From NCBI RefSeq assembly GCF_009754905.2, contig NZ_CP066775.1, positions 1,054,001 to 1,118,000 of the forward strand: a DNA stretch of 64,000 nt, written 5' to 3'. Below, in pieces: positions 54,687-63,054 of the stretch. A program made the translations under genes and the position numbers. Numbering within the stretch: the stretch's first letter is position 1; each line of letters starts with the position of its first letter. The notes beneath the pieces were generated by a model. The model searched no databases and was not told the origin of the DNA. It worked only from the letters and a program-made list of their open reading frames with translations. This stretch comes from Mucilaginibacter ginkgonis. Its GTDB lineage: Bacteria > Bacteroidota > Bacteroidia > Sphingobacteriales > Sphingobacteriaceae.

Positions 54687-55817
54687 ATGCAGGATAAGAT
54701 ACAAATGGTCGACCTTAAAAGTCAGTACCACAAGATTAAATCGGAGATAGATCAGGCCTTAATGGTTGCTGTTGAAGAAGGCGCCTACATAAACGGACCC
54801 CAGGTAAAGCAATTTGCAGAGAATCTTAGAAACTACACAAAATCTAATACGGTAATAACCTGTGCTAATGGTACAGATGCACTACAAATTGCCATGATGG
54901 CACTGGATTTTCAGCCCGGAGATGAGGTTATCGTACCTGCTTTTACTTATATAGCCACCGTAGAAGTAATTGCTTTGCTCGGATTAAAACCGGTGTTTAT
55001 AGATGTTAAAGATGATACGTTTGAATTAGATTGTACCCAGATTGAGGCTTTGATTACAGAAAAGACTGTTGCTATAGTACCAGTTCACCTTTTCGGTCAG
55101 TGCTCAAATATGGAAATGATTCTGGCCGAGGCGAAAAAATTTAATATTGCTGTAATTGAGGATACCGCTCAAGCTATTGGTGCTAAATACACATACGTTG
55201 ATGGCACAACGGCATATGCAGGTACTATTGGAACTGTGGGTACAACATCATTTTTCCCATCAAAAAATTTGGGTTGCTTTGGCGATGGAGGTGCAATATT
55301 AACACAGGATATCATTCTTGGCAACAAAATCAATATGATTGCCAATCACGGACAGGAGAAAAAATACCATCATCAGGTTGTTGGCGTTAATTCACGTTTA
55401 GATACAGTACAGGCTGCTATACTTGATGTTAAATTAAAATATCTTGATAGCTACAGCGAGGCAAGACAAAAGGTTGCACAAAAGTATGATAGTCATTTAG
55501 GCGGTATTAATGAATTGATCCTACCCTTTCGTGCATCATACAGTACTCACGTTTTTAACCAGTATACGTGTAGGGTACTCAATGGAAAGAGAGACGATTT
55601 AAAAAATTATCTTGCAGAAAAAGGAATTCCTACAATGATCTATTATCCAATACCGGTACATCTTCAAGAAGCGTATAAAACTTATGGTCATAAACAGGGC
55701 GACTTTCCTGTGTCAGAACAACTATGTAGAGAAGTGATATCTTTACCAATTCACACGGAAATGCAAGAAGACGTTCAACAATATATTATTGACAATATAA
55801 TAAGTTTCTTCCATTAA
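54687..55817 (+). CDS. WbpE/WlbC-like UDP-sugar 3-aminotransferase (DegT family)
   Basis: 376 residues from the ATG at 54687 (a GTG 24 bp earlier overlaps lhgO). MVDLKSQYHKIKSEID, CANGTDALQIAMMAL, VIEDTAQAIGAKY and PLP Lys193 in TSFFPSKNLGCFGDGG. It is closer to WbpE/WlbC (UDP-3-keto-GlcNAcA aminotransferases) than to the CBS-fused enzyme of module A. It would use glutamate to aminate C3, releasing 2-oxoglutarate, which WbpB-type enzymes can use. Confidence 0.87.
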   Translation: MQDKIQMVDLKSQYHKIKSEIDQALMVAVEEGAYINGPQVKQFAENLRNYTKSNTVITCANGTDALQIAMMALDFQPGDEVIVPAFTYIATVEVIALLGLKPVFIDVKDDTFELDCTQIEALITEKTVAIVPVHLFGQCSNMEMILAEAKKFNIAVIEDTAQAIGAKYTYVDGTTAYAGTIGTVGTTSFFPSKNLGCFGDGGAILTQDIILGNKINMIANHGQEKKYHHQVVGVNSRLDTVQAAILDVKLKYLDSYSEARQKVAQKYDSHLGGINELILPFRASYSTHVFNQYTCRVLNGKRDDLKNYLAEKGIPTMIYYPIPVHLQEAYKTYGHKQGDFPVSEQLCREVISLPIHTEMQEDVQQYIIDNIISFFH

Positions 55818-56395
55818 TGGCTAGCAATTATTTTGTACATGAAACAGCCATAATTGACGATGGTGCAATTTTAGGTGAAGGTGTAAAAATATGGCACTTT
55901 TCTCATTTAATGACCGGGTGCGAATTAGGCGACAAGTGCAACATAGGACAAAATGTTGTCATATCACCTGGAGTTAAATTGGGGGCTAATGTTAAGGTTC
56001 AAAATAACGTTTCCATATACGAAGGGGTTATTTGCGACGATGACGTTTTTTTAGGCCCTTCTATGGTATTTACTAATGTTACCAATCCCCGCAGTGCAGT
56101 AAACAGAAGAGGCCAATACGCCAAAACGCATGTTGGTAAAGGTGCTTCAATTGGCGCTAACGCAACTATCGTATGCGGCCATGATATAGGAGCTTATGCA
56201 TTCATTGGCGCAGGGGCAGTGGTCACCAAAACGGTAGCGCCGTACGCGCTTGTAGTTGGTAATCCTGCTAAACAATTAGGCTGGGTTAGTGAATATGGTC
56301 ATAGACTATCTTTTGATGAAGGCGGTAAAGCAACTTGTTGGGAAAGTGAGCAGGAATACGCACTCAAAAATAACCAGGTAACAAGAATAAAATAG
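55817..56395 (+). CDS. WbpD/WlbB-like UDP-sugar 3-N-acetyltransferase (left-handed beta-helix)
   Basis: 192 residues made of hexapeptide repeats: IIDDGAILGEGVKIWHFSHL, NIGQNVVISPGVKLGANVKVQNNVSIYEGV, GKGASIGANATIVCGHDIGAYAFIGAGAVVTK. The FVHETAIIDDG start and NPRSAVNRRGQYAKT loop match WbpD/WlbB. It acetylates the C3 amino group to give a 2,3-diacetamido uronic acid. Its ATG shares a base with the preceding stop (TAATG). Confidence 0.9.
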   Translation: MASNYFVHETAIIDDGAILGEGVKIWHFSHLMTGCELGDKCNIGQNVVISPGVKLGANVKVQNNVSIYEGVICDDDVFLGPSMVFTNVTNPRSAVNRRGQYAKTHVGKGASIGANATIVCGHDIGAYAFIGAGAVVTKTVAPYALVVGNPAKQLGWVSEYGHRLSFDEGGKATCWESEQEYALKNNQVTRIK

Positions 56396-56400
56396 ACACA

Positions 56401-57420
56401 ATGGTCAACGATAAAATAAAATTTGCAGTTATTGGTTGTGGTCACATCGGCAAGCGCCATGCGGAAATGATCGAAAGAAATTCCGAATCTGAACTTGTAG
56501 CACTGATAGACATTAAAGCAAAATCTGAGCTTAATATTGACAACTATGAGGTGCCATTTTTTAGCAATTTAGAAGATTTTTTCGCCGCAGGTATCGATGT
56601 AGATGTTGTCAACATTGCATCGCCTAATGGTTTTCACGCAAGCCATGCACTTGCTTGCCTCGAAGCAAAAAAAAATATTGTTGTTGAGAAACCAATGGCA
56701 CTTACAAGAAACGATGCCGAGAAAATAATATTTAAAGCACTGCACGTGCACAAGCACCTGTTCGCGGTTATGCAAAATAGGTATTCGCCACCTTCTGTAT
56801 GGATTAAAGAATTAATAGAGTCGGGCAAGCTTGGAAAGATTTTCATGGTACAATTAAACTGTTACTGGAACCGCGATGACCGCTATTATAAAGCTGATAG
56901 CTGGCACGGCAAAAAAGATTTAGACGGAGGGACGCTTTTTACTCAATTTTCGCACTTTATAGATATCATGTATTGGTTGTTTGGCGATATCGAGAATATA
57001 AATGGGAGATTTGCAGACTTTAACCATAAGCAACTTACAGAGTTTGAAGATAGTGGCTTTGTGAATTTCGACTTCGTTAATGGGGGCATGGGATCTTTAA
57101 ACTATTCTACATCTGTTTGGAACCAAAACCTTGAAAGCTCTATGACTATTATTGCCGAAAATGGAAGTGTCAAGATAGGCGGACAATATATGAACGAAGT
57201 AGAAGTGTGCAATATAAAAGATTATGAGATGCCGCAACTAGCGGCTACAAATCCCGGTAATGATTACGGCGCTTATAAGGGCTCGGCAGCTAACCATCAT
57301 TACGTTATAGAAAACGTAGTTGACGTTCTAAAAAATAGGGCTGCAATATCTACAAACGCTTTGGAAGGTTTAAAGGTTGTGGATATTATCGAGAGGATCT
57401 ATGAGAAAGTAAATGTTTAA
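56401..57420 (+). CDS. WbpB/WlbA-like UDP-GlcNAcA 3-dehydrogenase (Gfo/Idh/MocA)
   Basis: 339 residues. Rossmann motif FAVIGCGHIGKRHAEMI; canonical Glu96-Lys97-Pro98 (VVEKPMALTRNDAEKI); and GGTLFTQFSHFIDIMYWLFGDI with the conserved His. WbpB and WlbA oxidise C3 of UDP-GlcNAcA with tightly bound NAD, regenerated by reducing 2-oxoglutarate to 2-hydroxyglutarate. It contrasts with the other fold member at 44134, which lacks the EKP lysine. Confidence 0.88.
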   Translation: MVNDKIKFAVIGCGHIGKRHAEMIERNSESELVALIDIKAKSELNIDNYEVPFFSNLEDFFAAGIDVDVVNIASPNGFHASHALACLEAKKNIVVEKPMALTRNDAEKIIFKALHVHKHLFAVMQNRYSPPSVWIKELIESGKLGKIFMVQLNCYWNRDDRYYKADSWHGKKDLDGGTLFTQFSHFIDIMYWLFGDIENINGRFADFNHKQLTEFEDSGFVNFDFVNGGMGSLNYSTSVWNQNLESSMTIIAENGSVKIGGQYMNEVEVCNIKDYEMPQLAATNPGNDYGAYKGSAANHHYVIENVVDVLKNRAAISTNALEGLKVVDIIERIYEKVNV

Positions 57421-57431
57421 TAAGTGTGATC

Positions 57432-57465
57432 ACAAATTTCAGCGAGGGACTAATGTGAAATTTGT
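57432..57465 (+). other. Perfect 10-bp hairpin in the wbpB-hisH gap
   Basis: ACAAATTTCA (57432-57441), 14-base loop, TGAAATTTGT (57456-57465), 11 bp after the WbpB-like stop codon in a 149-bp gap. No T tract follows, so it may be an mRNA processing or 3'-end stability structure rather than a terminator. Confidence 0.5.
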
Positions 57466-57569
57466 TATTCCGGCATATCTAAGTAAAACAATTATTCATC
57501 TCTGATACTACTTCAAGCCTATCAAGTTTAGGATATTTTTTTAAGACGTTTTAGCACAATACTGATAGT

Positions 57570-58190
57570 ATGATAACAATAGTAGATTATGGCCTTGGCA
57601 ATTTAGGTTCCATAAAGAACATGCTGAAAAAAGTAGGATCCACAGTTGAAATTACAGATGACCTTGAAAAAATTGAGCGCGCCGAAAAATTAATACTTCC
57701 GGGAGTTGGTGCTTTTGATGATGGCATGTCGAAACTCCATGAAAGAGGCCTGACACAACTGCTTAATAAAAAAGTGCTGGAAGATAAAACCCCCATACTT
57801 GGTGTATGTCTTGGCATGCAATTAATGACCCAAAAGAGCGAGGAAGGCAGCTTATCGGGATTAGGGTGGATAGAAGGGGAGGCTAAAAAATTTACCGTTG
57901 GCAGTGATGACCAAAAATTGCGGATACCGCACATGGGTTGGAACGTTATAAAACCCGAAGATGGTTTTCAATCAGGGATATTTTCATCAAAAGAGGAAGA
58001 ACTAAGATTTTATTTTGTTCATTCATTTTACGTTGAACTAAAAAATGCTAAAGAGGTAGCGGCATATAGCAATTATGGTAAACCTTTCGTTTCGGCGTTT
58101 AAAAAGGATAATATTTACGGTATGCAGTTTCATCCAGAAAAGAGTCACAGGTTTGGAATGGATGTTTTTAAAAATTTTGTAAATATTTAA
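57570..58190 (+). CDS. hisH: HisH-like glutamine amidotransferase of the amidino-sugar pathway
   Basis: 206 residues, class I glutaminase: nucleophile Cys80 in LGVCLGMQLM, and His-Glu in MQFHPEKSH. DYGLGNLGSIKNMLKKVG is the HisH-type start. In this position, with a HisF-like and a WbpG-like gene, it supplies ammonia for acetamidino formation rather than histidine synthesis. Shares one base with the next ATG. Confidence 0.9.
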   Translation: MITIVDYGLGNLGSIKNMLKKVGSTVEITDDLEKIERAEKLILPGVGAFDDGMSKLHERGLTQLLNKKVLEDKTPILGVCLGMQLMTQKSEEGSLSGLGWIEGEAKKFTVGSDDQKLRIPHMGWNVIKPEDGFQSGIFSSKEEELRFYFVHSFYVELKNAKEVAAYSNYGKPFVSAFKKDNIYGMQFHPEKSHRFGMDVFKNFVNI

Positions 58191-58945
58191 TGTTACGATC
58201 AAGAGTGATACCGGTTCTGCTGCTGCGAGGGCTAGACCTGGTAAAAACCAAACAATTTAAAAATCCTGTATACGTTGGTGATCCAATCAACGCTGTTAAA
58301 ATATTCAACCTAAAAGAGGTTGACGAACTTATATTTTTAGACATAGAAGCGTCTAAAAATGATAGCGATCCTAAATATGATCTGATAGCAGATATCGCTT
58401 CTGAGGCTTTTATGCCTTTCGGGTACGGCGGTGGAATTAGAAGTATAGAGCAGATAAGAAAATTGCTACGGATAGGGGTAGAAAAAATTATTCTTAACAC
58501 TTCTTTATCAGATATAGCTTTTGTTAAAGAAGCAGTTGACATATTTGGTACCAGCACAATTGTTGCATCTGTCGACATCATTAACAAGAATGGGAGCAAC
58601 TTTGTATATACACATAAAAAACGAGCAACCTTAAATGCGCCGGTTCTTGATTATATTAAGCAGATTGAGGAGGTAGGCGTAGGAGAATTGATGGTTAATT
58701 CTGTAGATCGCGATGGAATGTACACCGGATACGATATTGCGTTATTGAATGAAATTTCACATAGTGTAGATATACCGGTTGTTGCTTGTGGTGGGGCTAA
58801 AAATCTTGCCGATATAGAGAAGGTGTTTAATGAAACAGCCTGTACCGCTGCTGCTGCGGGCAGTATGTTTGTATTTTATGGGAGACACAACGCCGTGTTG
58901 ATCACTTACCCCGAAAAAGAAGAACTAGAAAACTTGCATATATGA
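58190..58945 (+). CDS. hisF: HisF-like ammonia-channel subunit with altered active site
   Basis: 251 residues, full TIM barrel. At the place of the catalytic Asp11 (CLDVKDG in true HisF) it has VLLLRG (Leu11), while the second catalytic Asp in ASVDI is kept. GYGGGIRSIEQI, SVDRDGMYTGYD and ACGGAKNL are the phosphate-binding loops. Loss of Asp11 should abolish imidazole-glycerol-phosphate formation, supporting a dedicated ammonia-delivery role for the WbpG-like synthetase next door. Overlaps it by 4 bp. Confidence 0.88.
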   Translation: MLRSRVIPVLLLRGLDLVKTKQFKNPVYVGDPINAVKIFNLKEVDELIFLDIEASKNDSDPKYDLIADIASEAFMPFGYGGGIRSIEQIRKLLRIGVEKIILNTSLSDIAFVKEAVDIFGTSTIVASVDIINKNGSNFVYTHKKRATLNAPVLDYIKQIEEVGVGELMVNSVDRDGMYTGYDIALLNEISHSVDIPVVACGGAKNLADIEKVFNETACTAAAAGSMFVFYGRHNAVLITYPEKEELENLHI

Positions 58946-60087
58946 CAGAGGATAGGCCATATCAAATTTGTACTAAAACAATTATGGATACTAGTGATTC
59001 TGAAATTGTTTTTGATAAGGATGGCGTATGTAATCACGTAGCGTTATATCAAGAAGCAATTGACAAGTTGCTTGTGCCACCGCATGAGAGGGAAGAAAGG
59101 TTAAAAGAACTTGTTACCAAGATAAAAGCAGATGGACGCGACCAACAATATGATTGTATAATAGGACTTAGCGGCGGAATTGATAGTTCTTATGTTGCTT
59201 ATCTGGTTAAAAAATTAGGACTACGCCCTCTTGCAATACATCTGGACAATGGCTGGAATTCTGAACTTGCCGTAAGGAATATAGAACGAATTGTAAAAAA
59301 GCTTGACCTTGACCTGTACACATATGTTATAAACTGGCAAGAATTTAAAGAGCTGCAGCTGGCCTTCTTAAAAGCATCTGTTGTGGATATAGAAATGCTT
59401 ACAGATAATGCCATTGGTGTAATTATTAATAAGCTTGCCAAGCAATTCAAAATAAAGTACTATTTGGTGGGTACCAATGTTACTTCTGAGGCAATAATGC
59501 CAAGAACGTGGTTGTACAACATTAAATATGATACCTTAAACATTAAGGCCATCTATAAGAAATTTGGCAGGGGTGTAAAAATTCCGTCTTTTCCGTTATT
59601 CAAATTTATCCCGTTTATTATCTATCGGTATATAACCGGAACCAGCAGGTTCAAAAAATTTGGTTTTCTTGCTCGTATAAAATCTATATCGTTATTAAAC
59701 TACATTGATTATGATAAAGAACAAGCTGCAGACTTTTTAGTCAAGGAAATTAATTATACCAAATACGCGGGTAAGCATTACGAATCAAATTTCACAAAAT
59801 TTTATCAAGCTTATATTTTACCTCAAAAGTTTGGTATAGATAAACGCAGGGCTTTTTATTCTTGCCTTATACTATCCGGGCAAATGACAAGAGAACAGGC
59901 TTTAGAAGATATCAAAAAGCCGTTATATAGCGATTATGAGCGCGAAGAAGAGATAGAGTATATTTGTAAAAAGTTTGGCATAACGAGAGAGGAGTTTGAT
60001 AATATCATGAACGATAAGCCAAAATCTCATTACGACTACTTGTCATACGACGGCATTCATCATAAAATAATGAGTTTCTTAAGATGA
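58942..60087 (+). CDS. N-acetyl-sugar amidotransferase (WbpG/PseA family)
   Basis: 381 residues. PP-loop ATP-binding motif GLSGGIDSSYVAYLVKKLG (about 75-93). It turns an N-acetyl group into an acetamidino group using ammonia delivered by HisH/HisF. The N-terminus CTKTIMDTSDSEIVFDKDGVCNHV has one Cys of each expected CxxC pair (Cys10, Cys30) and Thr13 and Val33 at the partner positions, so the usual zinc site may be absent. Start and stop overlap its neighbours by 4 bp. Confidence 0.88.
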   Translation: MTEDRPYQICTKTIMDTSDSEIVFDKDGVCNHVALYQEAIDKLLVPPHEREERLKELVTKIKADGRDQQYDCIIGLSGGIDSSYVAYLVKKLGLRPLAIHLDNGWNSELAVRNIERIVKKLDLDLYTYVINWQEFKELQLAFLKASVVDIEMLTDNAIGVIINKLAKQFKIKYYLVGTNVTSEAIMPRTWLYNIKYDTLNIKAIYKKFGRGVKIPSFPLFKFIPFIIYRYITGTSRFKKFGFLARIKSISLLNYIDYDKEQAADFLVKEINYTKYAGKHYESNFTKFYQAYILPQKFGIDKRRAFYSCLILSGQMTREQALEDIKKPLYSDYEREEEIEYICKKFGITREEFDNIMNDKPKSHYDYLSYDGIHHKIMSFLR

Positions 60088-61184
60088 AACTTCTGTTTGT
60101 AACAAACGATATAAGTTTTTATGGAGCCTCTCGCAGTTTAAAAACATTACTGAATGAACTAAGTTTATCAAATCCTGAAATCGGGATACACGTAGTTGTC
60201 CCCAAGAGGCTAAAGTCTCGAAACGATTTTACTAGTCTTTCTGCGTGGTTTGGGATACCAAAGGAACACATACATGAATTTGCATTGCCTTTCTATAATA
60301 ATTATAAAGGTAACAGGCAGTCAGTATTCCACATTATTTTTAATTTCCGTTATCGAATCGAAAAAATCAGTTTCATTAGTTTTTTAAAAAAGCAACAATT
60401 TGATGCTATTCACTTAAATTCTTTAACGCTTGTTGATTTGGCTAGTAACGATTTTAATATAGTGTTACACGTTAGAGAAATACTTCAAAAATTAACGGAT
60501 CACGCATGGCTTCAAAAACGAATTTCGAGCGTAAAAAAAATTATTTTTATTGATAAAGCCACAAAAAATGCCTTTGAATCATTTCAACTCCCATTGTCTA
60601 CAGTTTTAAACAATCCGTTTTCAATGGTGGGAGTTGTCAATGCCCACCTTAATGAGCGTTATGCACCGTTGAAAGAAGCAGTTGGCGAAAGGCTGTGTAT
60701 CGCGGCAATAGGCAAGTTGACTGAGGATAAGGGCGCCGAGTTTTTGATACAAACATTTGCAGACAGCGAATTACAGAACGTAGTGCTACTTTTTATTGGG
60801 GGTGGTGCCAAGGGGTATGTAGACGCGCTTAAGGCAAAGGCCCCTTCCAATGTTTTGTTTCTTGAAGAAAGCTCAGACATCAATTTTATATTTCTCGTAG
60901 CTGATTTCGTTATAAGGGGGGAGGGATACCCTTGCATCGGGCGCACCGTATATGAAGCACTATATTCGGGTTTAGGTGTGATATTACCAGGCTCTGAAGA
61001 GTATTATAAAAACAGTATGACAGATTTTAATAAATTTGCATCTGGTTTTCACTCTTACTTACCAAGGGACGGGCAAGACTTAAAAAAATTACTTTTAAAG
61101 TTGTGTAAACAACCTGACGGTAACAGAGAATTGTTAAGTAATACAAACGAATACGTAAACACCTTTTTGCAATTCATTTCATGA
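60084..61184 (+). CDS. GT4-like glycosyltransferase
   Basis: 366 residues, GT-B fold. N-terminal LLFVTNDISFYGASRSLKTLL; C-terminal donor domain with IAAIGKLTEDKGAEFLIQTF, GGGAKGYVDALK and the E-x7-E-like RGEGYPCIGRTVYEALYSG. It probably adds one sugar to the lipid-linked repeat unit at the cytoplasmic face. Sugar and linkage cannot be read. Four-base overlaps on both sides. Confidence 0.82.
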   Translation: MKLLFVTNDISFYGASRSLKTLLNELSLSNPEIGIHVVVPKRLKSRNDFTSLSAWFGIPKEHIHEFALPFYNNYKGNRQSVFHIIFNFRYRIEKISFISFLKKQQFDAIHLNSLTLVDLASNDFNIVLHVREILQKLTDHAWLQKRISSVKKIIFIDKATKNAFESFQLPLSTVLNNPFSMVGVVNAHLNERYAPLKEAVGERLCIAAIGKLTEDKGAEFLIQTFADSELQNVVLLFIGGGAKGYVDALKAKAPSNVLFLEESSDINFIFLVADFVIRGEGYPCIGRTVYEALYSGLGVILPGSEEYYKNSMTDFNKFASGFHSYLPRDGQDLKKLLLKLCKQPDGNRELLSNTNEYVNTFLQFIS

Positions 61185-62308
61185 AAACATTTATCACAAA
61201 GGTGTTGCATAAGATATTGTCAGCAACAAATAAACTTACAATTAGAGCCGAAGGTGATAAAAGAGCATTAGTAAGCTACGTAAAGTTTCCCTTTGAACCA
61301 TTCAACTTTAAATTTTTCTTTGATATTTCACATAACAGGTATCTATGCAGCTATGTGATGTGCAAGGTATTAAAGCAGTTAGGATACACAGTTGATCTAT
61401 ATGATTATCAAGACACAAATATTAATTACAATGTTGATTATGCACTCTTTATCGGTCATAATATAAATTTTAGCTTGATCGCAAATAAACTTCCGTCAAG
61501 TTGTAAAAAAATAATTCTTACCACGGGTTCAAGCCCAATGTATGATAATCAGGTATTGGCTAAAAGGGAACTAGCCGTTCAGCAACTTAAAAACACTGAT
61601 GACTCATTTTATGAACCCATAAAAAATACGGAATGGGCAAAGAAAAATTTTAGCGCAGCTGATTATGCTTTTATGATAGGAAACGATACCATAAGGCAAA
61701 CTTGGCCGCCGATACCAAAAGAAAACGTTTATTTTTATAACAATTTAACCAACGTTACCTTTCAGAAAAAATTCAACCGCACCAATAATTTTTTGTACTT
61801 ATCTAGTACGGGACAGTTACGTCGCGGGTTAGACATAATCCTCGAAATTTTTAAAGACCGAAAAGAGAAGATATACATATGCGGTCCTTATAAGGAAGCA
61901 GCCTTTTTAAAGCACTTTTCGCATGAATTAACTTCTTGCCCCAATATTATCTTAAAAGGGTTTGTTGATCAAACGTCTGCAGATTTTGCATCTATTATTG
62001 ATGACTGTACGTTCGGTATTTTGCCTTCAGTCTCAGAGGGGCAATCGGGGTCGGTCTTAACCTTTATTTCTCACGGCTTGTTGCCTGTGATAACACCAGA
62101 AACTGGTTTTGTTGACATTGACAAATATGGTTTCTCAATAAATCGGGTCGATATACCTACCATTACTGAAGTGGTATCCGAAGCAGTTAAAACTTCTGAC
62201 AGTGAGCTAGCCGTTAAAAGAGAAAATCTGTATGTTGAAGGTTCGCAATTTACTACTGTACATTTCCAGCAGACGTTCACCAATTTTATAAAAGATATAA
62301 CTAAATAA
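61181..62308 (+). CDS. Glycosyltransferase, GT-B fold
   Basis: 375 residues. Middle segment NNFLYLSSTGQLRRGLDIILEIF and C-terminal FGILPSVSEGQSGSVLTFISHGLLPVITPETGFVD resemble the donor half of GT4-type enzymes. The N-terminal half is atypical (NINYNVDYALFIGHNINFSLI). Likely part of repeat-unit assembly. The family assignment is tentative. Confidence 0.65.
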   Translation: MKTFITKVLHKILSATNKLTIRAEGDKRALVSYVKFPFEPFNFKFFFDISHNRYLCSYVMCKVLKQLGYTVDLYDYQDTNINYNVDYALFIGHNINFSLIANKLPSSCKKIILTTGSSPMYDNQVLAKRELAVQQLKNTDDSFYEPIKNTEWAKKNFSAADYAFMIGNDTIRQTWPPIPKENVYFYNNLTNVTFQKKFNRTNNFLYLSSTGQLRRGLDIILEIFKDRKEKIYICGPYKEAAFLKHFSHELTSCPNIILKGFVDQTSADFASIIDDCTFGILPSVSEGQSGSVLTFISHGLLPVITPETGFVDIDKYGFSINRVDIPTITEVVSEAVKTSDSELAVKRENLYVEGSQFTTVHFQQTFTNFIKDITK

Positions 62309-63054
62309 TGCCTTTTTTTTCAGTAATAATTGCTACTTACAACAGTCAAAAAACGCTGAAAAGAGCTTTAGACAGTATAATAGAACAAACTTTTACAGAC
62401 TTTGAAATTGTGATTGCCGATGGTGCAAGTAAAGATGATACAATGTCTATTATAAAAAGTTTCGATCCCAAATACTTTGGAATTATATTATCAGAAAAAG
62501 ACAGTGGCATCTATGACGCATGGAATAAAGGTGTTAATGTTGCAAGGGGTGAATGGATATGTTTTTTGGGGTCTGACGATTATTTTGAAAAAGATGCTTT
62601 TAAAAGTTATCATAATGCCATTACAAATTCATCAACTAAATTAAATTACGTTTCTTCTAAGGTTTGTTTAGTAACCACTGCAGGTAGGCAAATTGGTATA
62701 ATCGGCAAGCCATGGCATAAAAAAACATTTAAGAAATACATGACCGTTGCACACGTTGGCTCAATGCATCATAGATCATTGTATAGTGAATGTGGGCTGT
62801 ACGATACAACTTATAAAAGCAGCGGCGATTATGAGCTTTTATTGCGGGCCGGCGATAATCTTAAAGCCGGCTTTCTAGATAAGTTAACGGCTTTCATGGA
62901 ATATGGAGGTACTAGTGCAGGCTTAGTAGGCCTTAAGGAAACTTACAAAGCCAAAATTGTCAGTGGTAAGGTGCCGAAATTTAAAGCCTTTATAGAGCAC
63001 CTTGATGCATGTGCCCGCCTTATTGTAAGAAGATTTATTTATGAGCGTAAGTAA
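62308..63054 (+). CDS. GT2 family glycosyltransferase
   Basis: 248 residues, GT-A fold. SVIIATYNSQKTLKRALDSI, IVIADGASKDDTM, SEKDSGIYDAWNKGVNVARGEWICFLGSDDYF (donor-metal DD) are typical of the GT2 group in O-antigen loci. Probably adds a hexosamine or galactose-like residue; exact specificity unknown. TAATG overlap with the preceding gene and 14-bp overlap with the polymerase gene. Confidence 0.88.
   Translation: MPFFSVIIATYNSQKTLKRALDSIIEQTFTDFEIVIADGASKDDTMSIIKSFDPKYFGIILSEKDSGIYDAWNKGVNVARGEWICFLGSDDYFEKDAFKSYHNAITNSSTKLNYVSSKVCLVTTAGRQIGIIGKPWHKKTFKKYMTVAHVGSMHHRSLYSECGLYDTTYKSSGDYELLLRAGDNLKAGFLDKLTAFMEYGGTSAGLVGLKETYKAKIVSGKVPKFKAFIEHLDACARLIVRRFIYERK

Noticed and set aside
57570..58945. 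Part of a histidine biosynthesis operon
   Set aside because: Only hisH and hisF are present, HisF lacks catalytic Asp11, and a sugar amidotransferase follows directly.
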